64,000 nt of DNA from Streptomyces sp. PCS3-D2 (GTDB taxonomy: Bacteria > Actinomycetota > Actinomycetes > Streptomycetales > Streptomycetaceae). Numbering within the stretch: position 1 is the stretch's first letter; each line of letters begins with the position of its first letter. Both the position numbers and the translations under genes were made by a program. The DNA lies in contig NZ_CP097800.1 in NCBI RefSeq assembly GCF_000612545.2, positions 4,092,501 to 4,156,500 on the forward strand. Reading direction: 5' to 3'. A model generated the notes under the pieces. That model did not search any database. It was not told the origin of the DNA and worked only from the letters and a program-made list of their open reading frames with translations. Shown here in pieces: positions 58,712-64,000 of the stretch.

Positions 58712-58891
58712 CTGCACCCGCTCCAGTCAGTCCGACAGAACCAGCGCCTCATCCGAGGTGAGCTTGATGATGATTTACGGATCCTCCGTTCCTCGAACAT
58801 ACTTCGTCGAGCCTGCACTGTCAGAGGTGCCTGGCACAGTGCCGCTGTGAACGTTGATTCCCTTCTGGAAGCTCATCGAGGAGTACCGGCG

Positions 58892-59218
58892 TCAGGCGCA
58901 GAGCCCGGAGTTCAGGTGCGTGCCCGTGTCGAATGAGAGTCGGAGGGCGCCGGACTTGAAGGCGATTGCGGAGCGGATCTGTGCTCCGAACGGGGTGAGC
59001 GCCGCTGCAACGTCCTGCGTTTCCGGATGTAGAACCGATGGCGGGTTGGCTCGGACGGAGCCGTGCGAGAGGCTGGCTGGCGCCTCCAAGGTGACCTCCC
59101 AGGCGGAGCCGAGGACCAGTGTGAGCCGGAAGTCCACCACGATCCTGGTGACGGGCAAGTCGCGGAGGTTCAAGATCCATCGGTCTTCGTGTTCAACGGG
59201 ACCTTGCTCAGTAGTCAT
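58892..59218 (-). CDS. DUF6188-like protein, C-terminally short
   Basis: 108 aa. The sequence LPVTRIVVDFRLTLVLGSAW, then LTPFGAQIRSAIAFKSGALR and FDTGTHLNS, matches the DUF6188 pattern (small beta-rich proteins found as accessory orphans in actinobacteria). Typical members continue after FDTGTHL with a Y-E-A-W segment that is missing here, so the 3' end may be truncated or frameshifted. Follows the DUF6461 gene by 70 nt in the same direction. Confidence 0.6.
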   Translation of the reverse strand: MTTEQGPVEHEDRWILNLRDLPVTRIVVDFRLTLVLGSAWEVTLEAPASLSHGSVRANPPSVLHPETQDVAAALTPFGAQIRSAIAFKSGALRLSFDTGTHLNSGLCA

Positions 59219-59287
59219 CCATGCACCCTGGCTGATGTGAGATGCGATAACCACGCGTTTTGGTACGCCAGGGGCCGTGTCTGACCT

Positions 59288-59902
59288 TCAGCGGAAGTCG
59301 GCGGTGCCGCAGATGAAGGTGGTGTCCTGGAGGAGGTCCGGGGTGACTCGGATGCCGGTGATGTGCTCGGCGAGTGCGAAGGCGGCCGGCACGGCCAGGT
59401 CGTCGTCCGTTTTGGTGGGCTCTTCGGGGAAGGTGAAGCCGAGGTGGCGGATGACGTCGAGGAGGTCGTTGGCGCGGGTGCCGGTGCGGTAGGCGGCATC
59501 GCGGATTTCGAACTGGAGCTGGGGTTCGGTGTCCTCGGCCCAGAGGAACGAGCCGTCGTTGTTGGCGTTCGCGTTGTCGTAGTGGGAGATCCAGCGGGTG
59601 CCCGCTGATGCGGGCAGGGCCTTCTTCTCGTTCACTCCGTGCCAGCCGTTGGGCTCGATCATGAGGGTCCACGGGCCGAGCGTCGTCATTCCGAAGTACG
59701 TCCGCGTGGTGCTGAAGTCCCAGAGCCCGTATGCGGTGTCGACGAGTGCGTTGATCCCGGTGACCTCGGGTTCGGATTTGCCGCCCAGTCTGCTCAGCAG
59801 TTCGTTCGGCGGCACGTTGTGCACGAGGGTGAGGCAATAGGACTCGGCGAGGTCCGGGAAGTCTTCCTCGAACCACAGGTAGTCAGCAGCAGTCGTAGCC
59901 AT
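59288..59902 (-). CDS. DUF6461-like protein
   Basis: 204 aa, soluble, acidic. The opening DYLWFEEDFPDLAESYCLTL and WTLMIEPNGWHG near residue 78, plus a final helix-loop (DLLQDTTFICGTADF), match the DUF6461 family, commonly found next to toxin or orphan clusters in actinobacteria. Function unknown; a role as immunity-like protein is inference from neighbourhood. Confidence 0.65.
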   Translation of the reverse strand: MATTAADYLWFEEDFPDLAESYCLTLVHNVPPNELLSRLGGKSEPEVTGINALVDTAYGLWDFSTTRTYFGMTTLGPWTLMIEPNGWHGVNEKKALPASAGTRWISHYDNANANNDGSFLWAEDTEPQLQFEIRDAAYRTGTRANDLLDVIRHLGFTFPEEPTKTDDDLAVPAAFALAEHITGIRVTPDLLQDTTFICGTADFR

Positions 59903-59923
59903 GTGGGAGATCCTTCACGACGG

Positions 59924-60148
59924 CTATGACATTGAGGGTGCCCGGGTCCCGGGAGGGCGTCGCCTCAGGCCGCGGCGGACCCGCCGCATCACCGTGCCGG
60001 CCATTGAGGCGATCTTGTAGGGGTGGGGGTCGGAGTGGAGCAGGTCATCGGGCGGCAGGCGTTGGAAGAACTCGTCCAGGAACTGGTTCACATCTGCGGT
60101 GTGCATGCTGTCGCTGAGGTGAGCTTGTTCCGCTTTGGCGGACACCAT
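59924..60148 (-). CDS. 74-aa hypothetical protein next to the IS3 remnant
   Basis: Product MVSAKAEQAHLSDSMHTADV... with an amphipathic middle (NQFLDEFFQRLPPDDL) and a basic tail (RRVRRGLRRRPPGTR). The ATG lies 12 nt from the end of the IS3 transposase wreck, so the upstream region was probably altered by that insertion. No family recognised. Confidence 0.5.
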   Translation of the reverse strand: MVSAKAEQAHLSDSMHTADVNQFLDEFFQRLPPDDLLHSDPHPYKIASMAGTVMRRVRRGLRRRPPGTRAPSMS

Positions 60149-60159
60149 CGGTGTGGTGG

Positions 60160-60508
60160 TCAGGCCGCGAGGGCGGCCTCGTAGTCGGCCGGACTGCGGT
60201 AGCCGAGGCTGCTGTGCAGCCGCTGCACGTTGTACCAGCTTTCGATCCGGTGGAGAAGAAGGACTCGGCCAGCGCGTTGTCCCAGCACGGCCCGGTGCGG
60301 CCGACCGAGAGTCGGACTCTGAACTCCGCAGCCAGGCAGGCGCATTCACGGCTCGTGTACTGACAGCCGCGATCCGAGTGGAAGATCACCGGACCGGCCG
60401 GGCGGCGAGTGCGGAACGCGGCCCTCAGCGCGTCGGTGACCAGTTCGGTTCGCAAGTGGTCGGCGGTAGCTCAGCCCACGATGCGGCGGGAGGCGGTATC
60501 GGCCGACT
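60160..60508 (-). pseudogene. IS3-family transposase remnant
   Basis: Decayed integrase-core (rve) sequence. ASRRIVG, then a TGA where W is expected, DHLRTELVTDALRAAFRTR, FHSDRGCQYTSRECA, DNALAESFFST, then a jump to the terminal NVQRLHSSLGYRSPADYEAA in another frame. So it has a nonsense change, an internal deletion and a frameshift. Only the C-terminal third of the transposase is left; no terminal inverted repeats were found. Confidence 0.85.
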
Positions 60509-60546
60509 GCTGACCTCCTCGCTTGCTGAGCGATATGGGCCGCTGA

Positions 60547-61305
60547 ATGGGAAGTTCACCCCGCGCAGTAGCGCCGCGAGGATGGTCAACGGCAATGCGT
60601 GGGTGCCGGACCACGATCGCGCCGCGCACCGTCGGGCGCCTCCAGCCGGCCTGCGGCGCGCAGCTCGCGGAGCCAGCCGGGGCTGGTCCGGGGAGCGCCC
60701 CCGACCCGCAGACGCTGGAGCATCTCCTCGGCCTTCAGCGCCGACTCCTGAGACTTCTCGACCCCGCCGGCCCGGCCGTGACCCCGAGCGTCGGCTGGCT
60801 AATCCGCGCCGCTGACTACTTCGCCGACCTGAGAGCGCTGCTCGGCCTTGTATTCCCCTCCTGGCCTGCGGCTCGCTTCTTCGCCGCGACCCCGGCGCTC
60901 GCGGAGGCCCTTGACCGGGAAGCCGAAGAGCGCCTTGCCCGAGCAGCGGCCCTTCGTGACCGGCCCGGGAAGAAGCACAGCTCGCGTCCTTTCACCGACC
61001 CACCGCTGGACCCGTTTCTCATGGGCGCGGTGCTCGGAATCGCCGAGCGGCTGCTCGACGCCTCGGACGAGGAACAGGCGCGGGAGCTCATGCTGCCGCT
61101 CATCCATCAAGCCGGCCGTGTCGATCAGGCGTTGTCGATCTACCTCCGACGCGAGGCGTGGGTCTCGTTCCCTGTGCGGATCGTCAGCATGAACCGCTCC
61201 AAGAGCATGATGGCCATGGGTGCCATCATCGCCCGCGGGCCGATCCCCAAGGGCGGTGGCAGCGGAGCGCGTCCGGAGGGGTATCGCCGACGTGCGCCCC
61301 GGTGA
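60547..61305 (+). pseudogene. TniQ-like fragment, last gene before a transposon end
   Basis: 252 aa open frame. Its middle (LEHLLGLQRRLLRLLDPAGP, YFADLRALLGLVFPSWPAAR, LAEALDREAEERLARAAALR) resembles the C-terminal region of actinobacterial TniQ-family transposition proteins, as far as I can recall. The N-terminal part with Zn-binding Cys is missing, and the left portion adjoins the IS3 wreck, which suggests truncation. It ends 16 nt before the GTGACAAC boxes of a transposon end. TniQ assignment is plausible, not proven. Confidence 0.5.
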
Positions 61306-61321
61306 CAGTTGTCCTGCTCAA

Positions 61322-61346
61322 GTGACAACCATCGTGCTCAGTCACA
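61322..61346. repeat. right end of a TniQ-type transposon
   Basis: Twenty-five bases beginning GTGACAACC and ending CAGTCACA. Read on the minus strand this starts TGTGACTG and ends GTTGTCAC, matching 20 of 25 bases of the terminal repeats of the adjacent element. It is the outer end of the element carrying the tniQ-like fragment. The left end was not found. Confidence 0.7.
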
Positions 61347-61355
61347 ACAGTCGGG

Positions 61356-62419
61356 TGTGACTGCTCGCGATAGTTGTCACCGGTGTTGCCCGTCGACCAG
61401 GGACCTCTCCTCGGGATCGCAGCGCTTTCTGTCACTGAATTCACGCGGTGGTTGTCACTTCCGGGCTGATCTCAATCGTGTTGTCACCAGCTCCGGAGAA
61501 CGTGCCCAGTCCGAAAGTGGCGCCCGGCGGAACCTGCGGGTTCCAGACAGCGCGCTCAGGCCAGAGGGCTTGTTGCCATTTGACCTGGCGCGATGATGGA
61601 CGCCACGGTGCCGCTCTGGGTGCGTCCGATCCAGACGGGGGACCATCCTTCAGGGACGCCGAAGGCGATGAGGTCAGCGTTTAGAGCTTCATCGGTGCTC
61701 TTCTCAAACCAGCCGTCGCACAGGTCTTCGGTGGCCCGGTCCGAACCGGATCCTCCGTATGACGACACTTCCCGCCGGTAGCGGTGGAATGGTGCGGTCA
61801 GCGCTTCCCACGCCTCGACGTCGGCGATGGCTCCCGTGGCCTCGCTGTCGGAATGGAACCCGGCGGCAGCGATCTCGGCGTCCCCGATAGCATCGTTCAC
61901 CCCGATGCCGATCTCCCAGACTGCCACCGGGTCATCGCCGACGCGCAGTCGGGTTGCGGCACACTCCCGTCCGTCGAAGTAGTCGCCGCCGTGCTCGTAC
62001 GGGGCCTCCGTCCAGGCCGCCTCCACGCGGTACGTGCCGGGCGGAATCCGCGCGACGATCTCACGCCCCGCCTCGTCGGACCACGGCGAGTCCACGATCA
62101 GCCGACCGCTGGGAACCCGGATCGTGGTCACCTCCTCCACCTCGACCACGGTGATGAAGGTGAGCGGGTCGTCAGCACGCACGCCGAGACGTGCCCCCGG
62201 CACAAAGACCGCGTCCAGAAACTCGCTGACCTCCCGCCCGGCCTCCAGCCGCGGATTTTTCACCCATGCCATCCCACACACCCCTCATCCACGAGCCAAC
62301 TGCTCAGTCAGAAGATAGGGGGTGCCCATGACAGTGGCCCCGACAGATCCAGGCGGTGCCCGTATGTGAGCGTGGTGACAACCGTCGCTGCGAAGTGACA
62401 ACTATCGCGTGCAGTCACA
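61356..62419. mobile_element. 1,064-bp non-autonomous transposon with 25-bp TIRs and 7-bp TSD
   Basis: Left terminal repeat 61356-61380 starts TGTGACTGC and ends GTTGTCAC; right terminal repeat 62395-62419 is its complement with one mismatch (24/25). The element is flanked on both sides by AGTCGGG (61349-61355 and 62420-62426), a perfect 7-bp target-site duplication. Extra GTTGTCAC boxes at 61451 and 61480 (left) and GTGACAAC at 62375 (right) form subterminal sites. Termini are 5'-TGT...ACA-3' as in Tn7/Tn5053/Mu-type elements. It encodes no transposase, only a DUF4241 gene on the minus strand. Confidence 0.85.
61556..62272 (-). CDS. DUF4241-like protein, cargo of the small transposon
   Basis: About 238 aa, acidic. 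EIVARIPPGTYRVEAAWTEA followed by TRLRVGDDPVAVWEIGIGVN matches the DUF4241 pattern (PpGtYpV...aaarlvv.d.pv..We.al). The C-terminal half (GFHSDSEATGAIADVEAWEA, GWSPVWIGRTQSGTVASII) completes the family profile. The ATG at 62272 is used; GTG at 62281 is possible. It is the only gene between the transposon ends, so it is mobile cargo. A role as immunity or antitoxin-like orphan is a guess. Confidence 0.7.
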   Translation of the reverse strand: MAWVKNPRLEAGREVSEFLDAVFVPGARLGVRADDPLTFITVVEVEEVTTIRVPSGRLIVDSPWSDEAGREIVARIPPGTYRVEAAWTEAPYEHGGDYFDGRECAATRLRVGDDPVAVWEIGIGVNDAIGDAEIAAAGFHSDSEATGAIADVEAWEALTAPFHRYRREVSSYGGSGSDRATEDLCDGWFEKSTDEALNADLIAFGVPEGWSPVWIGRTQSGTVASIIAPGQMATSPLA

Positions 62420-62447
62420 AGTCGGGCCGGGAGGCGGGTGGGAGATG

Positions 62448-62467
62448 TTGCAAGCATCTGCTTGCAA
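62448..62467. promoter_or_regulatory. 20-bp palindrome upstream of the XRE regulator gene
   Basis: Perfect inverted repeat TTGCAAGCA-TC-TGCTTGCAA, followed by a further TTAGCAAG half-site, 31 nt before the regulator's ATG. Likely its autoregulatory operator. It starts 21 nt after the transposon's right target duplication, so insertion stopped just short of the regulator's promoter. Confidence 0.7.
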
Positions 62468-62497
62468 AAGTTAGCAAGGTCGGGCAGGATCTGGAGC

Positions 62498-62926
62498 ATG
62501 GCATCGCTCAACGTCGGACATCTCGGCGAATACCTTCGTGAGCAACGGCGGCAGGCGCAGCTCTCGCTGCGGCAGCTGGCCGATGCGGCGGGGGTGTCGA
62601 ATCCGTACCTGAGCCAGATCGAGCGCGGGCTGCGCAAGCCGAGCGCGGACATCCTGCAGCAGCTGGCCAAGGCGCTGCGGATCTCCGCGGAGACGCTGTA
62701 CGTGCAGGCCGGGATCCTGGACGAGCGGGACCGCGACGAGGTGGAGACGCGAGCCGCCATACTCGCCGACCCGTCCATCAACGAGCGGCAGAAGCAGGTG
62801 CTGCTCCAGATCTACGAGTCGTTCCGCAAGGAGAACGCACTCGACGCGCCCGCCGTTCCCGGCGATCCCGCCGTTCCCGACGGGCCTGGCACACCGTCCG
62901 ACGAGATGCCGTCGAAGACCGACTGA
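62498..62926 (+). CDS. XRE-family regulator of the Rv0474 type
   Basis: 142 aa. Helix-turn-helix at residues 8-65 (LGEYLREQRRQAQLSLRQLA, then SNPYLSQIERGLRKPSADIL), an EEDRDEVETRAAI-type helical middle, and a Pro/Asp-rich tail. ATG at 62498 with GGAG upstream. Gene order regulator, HbhA-like, DUF2516 matches mycobacterial Rv0474-Rv0475(hbhA)-Rv0476, so I read it as the orthologous regulator. Confidence 0.85.
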   Translation: MASLNVGHLGEYLREQRRQAQLSLRQLADAAGVSNPYLSQIERGLRKPSADILQQLAKALRISAETLYVQAGILDERDRDEVETRAAILADPSINERQKQVLLQIYESFRKENALDAPAVPGDPAVPDGPGTPSDEMPSKTD

Positions 62927-62949
62927 AGTTGATCCGGGAGGACCAGCAC

Positions 62950-63498
62950 ATGGCCATCGCCGATGACCTGAAGAAGACCCTCACCGACCCCACTCCCCTC
63001 TACTTCGCCGCCGGCACCGCCGACCTCGCCGTCCAGCAGGCGAAGAAGGTGCCGGAGCTCATCGAGCAGCTGCGCGCCGAGGCCCCCGCGCGCATCGAGG
63101 CCGTGAAGAACACGGACCCGAAGGCCGTGCAGGAAGCGGTCACCGCGAAGGTGGCCGAGGTGTTCGGCGCGATCGACCCGAAGAAGATCGGGGAGAGCGC
63201 CCAGGACCTGGCGCTGCGCGGCGTCGGGGTGGCCGCCGAGTACGCGGTGCGCGCCAAGGAGACCTACGACAAGGTCGCCGAGCACGGTGAGCAGGCCGTA
63301 CGGGCCTGGCGCGGCGAGGTCTCCGAGGAGATCGTCGACATCGCCGTCGTCGTCGAGCCGCGGCCCGAGCCGACTCCTGAGGTGCAGGCCGAGCCGGCCG
63401 CGGAGGCCGCGGCCGAGGAACGGCCCGCCGCGAAGAAGCCCGCCGCGCGCAAGACCACGGCCAAGAAGGCCGTCGTCGCCGCGGACGACGCGAGCTGA
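62950..63498 (+). CDS. HbhA-like helical protein
   Basis: 182 aa, a long coiled-coil alpha-helical body (DLAVQQAKKVPELIEQLRAE, ESAQDLALRGVGVAAEYAVR in parts) ending in a Lys/Ala/Pro-rich tail (AAKKPAARKTTAKKAV), the architecture of mycobacterial heparin-binding haemagglutinin. Whether the streptomycete protein binds glycans or is a cytoplasmic scaffold is unknown. GGAGG lies 7 nt before the ATG at 62950. Downstream of the XRE regulator by 23 nt. Confidence 0.8.
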   Translation: MAIADDLKKTLTDPTPLYFAAGTADLAVQQAKKVPELIEQLRAEAPARIEAVKNTDPKAVQEAVTAKVAEVFGAIDPKKIGESAQDLALRGVGVAAEYAVRAKETYDKVAEHGEQAVRAWRGEVSEEIVDIAVVVEPRPEPTPEVQAEPAAEAAAEERPAAKKPAARKTTAKKAVVAADDAS

Positions 63499-63519
63499 AC
63501 CGCGCCCGCAGGGGCGAGC

Positions 63520-63552
63520 ACGGGCCGGGCACCCTTCGAGGGCCCGGCCCGT
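63520..63552 (+). terminator. terminator after the HbhA-like gene
   Basis: 11-bp stem ACGGGCCGGGC / GCCCGGCCCGT around an 11-nt loop, 21 nt after the stop. No T-run, as is common in this genome. Confidence 0.65.
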
Positions 63553-63640
63553 TGTGGTTGATGGAGGGGCGGGTACCGGTAGCGTGGAGTGAGGTGGGAT
63601 CCGACGTGCGAAGTGCGAGCAGGAGAAGGCGGTCGAAGCG

Positions 63641-63982
63641 ATGTTGATGGACGGGTTCGATCGAGGGGTGATCCCGCTGCTCGGGCTCGCCATGCTGGTG
63701 CTCGCCGTGGTGGCCTTCGGGTTCGCGCTGCTGGCCCGTGAGGACGCCTACCGGGCGGCCGACAAGCAGAGCAAGACCTTTTGGCTGGTGATCCTCGGTA
63801 TCACCGTGCTCGTGGACGCCTTCCTGGGGCTGCTCTTCCTCCAGATCGCGGGCCTGGTGGCGACCATCGTGTTCTTCGTGGACGTACGGCCGGCCCTCAA
63901 GCAGGTCTCGGGCGGCGGCGGCCGCCGCAGTGGCGGCAGCAGCAGTGACGGGCCGTACGGCCCCTACAACGGCGGACGGTAG
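63641..63982 (+). CDS. DUF2516 membrane protein
   Basis: 113 aa. Three hydrophobic helices (about 12-32, 47-65, 68-86) with the conserved REDAYRAADKQSKTFWLVIL motif and FFVDVRPALKQV, then a Gly/Ser-rich tail. Ortholog position of Rv0476. Two ATGs (63641, 63647) are possible starts. The last gene of the window. Confidence 0.85.
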   Translation: MLMDGFDRGVIPLLGLAMLVLAVVAFGFALLAREDAYRAADKQSKTFWLVILGITVLVDAFLGLLFLQIAGLVATIVFFVDVRPALKQVSGGGGRRSGGSSSDGPYGPYNGGR

Positions 63983-64000
63983 ACCCGTCTCCGGCCGGTA

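Noticed and set aside
61305-61356. TniQ-type end as an attC or integron site
   Set aside because: The 25-bp match to the element's terminal repeat and the 7-bp duplication explain the pattern better.

Overview
The window is high-GC chromosomal DNA from a Streptomyces species or close relative. It opens inside an actinobacterial 23S rRNA gene, and the genes carry GTG starts, GTGA/ATGA couplings and families typical of the genus: GlnR, Nur, RsiG, mycothiol synthase, and the pit and pst/ppk blocks in the order I recall from streptomycete cores. Nothing could be searched, so family names come from motifs, length and neighbourhood.

Layout. 1-2.8 kb: 23S (3' part), 5S and a terminator. 2.9-10.7 kb: a GNAT gene, then a leftward six-gene operon resembling a chromosomal type IV secretion (conjugation-like) apparatus: VirB2-, VirB8- and VirB6-like membrane proteins, an SCO6880/PrgI-type protein, a VirB4-type ATPase and a VirD4-like protein with no Walker A. 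No relaxase is visible. A lytic transglycosylase/NlpC protein at 17.6 kb could be its wall-opening partner. 11-21.5 kb: mixed metabolic and envelope genes (YunG-hydrolase fusion, ECF sigma with a linked membrane protein, pentapeptide protein, LysE exporter, thioesterase, PAP2 phosphatase, lipoprotein, several tiny proteins). 21.7-32 kb: copper sensor CsoR, the DUF47-pit pair, then the leftward ppk-CHAD gene followed by pstSCAB with PHO boxes before pstS: a phosphate and polyphosphate block.

32-43 kb: mshD, a secreted 5'-nucleotidase, a hydrolase/TetR pair sharing a 42-bp palindrome, a PI-PLC-like protein, an htrA-response regulator-sensor kinase cluster, a LacI regulator and glnR. 43.8-58 kb: a ThiS/MoaD-like protein, a membrane protein with an almost perfect 213-bp internal duplication, a cysteine-containing leader peptide ahead of the cysA sulfurtransferase and DUF1416 gene, three translationally coupled membrane-anchored proteins, a nitrobindin-like protein, nur, ygfZ, dtd, rsiG, an Eis-like acetyltransferase, a PrmC-like methyltransferase and a DUF4328 protein.

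58.1-62.43 kb is an accessory island: small genes of DUF6188, DUF6461 and DUF4241 type (families often seen as immunity-like orphans), an IS3 transposase wreck, a tniQ-like fragment, and a well-bounded 1,064-bp element with 25-bp terminal inverted repeats (24/25 identical) and a 7-bp target duplication, carrying only the DUF4241 gene. A related transposon end lies 9 bp away. After 62.43 kb the core resumes with an XRE regulator, an HbhA-like protein and a DUF2516 protein, the order of Rv0474-Rv0475-Rv0476 in mycobacteria.
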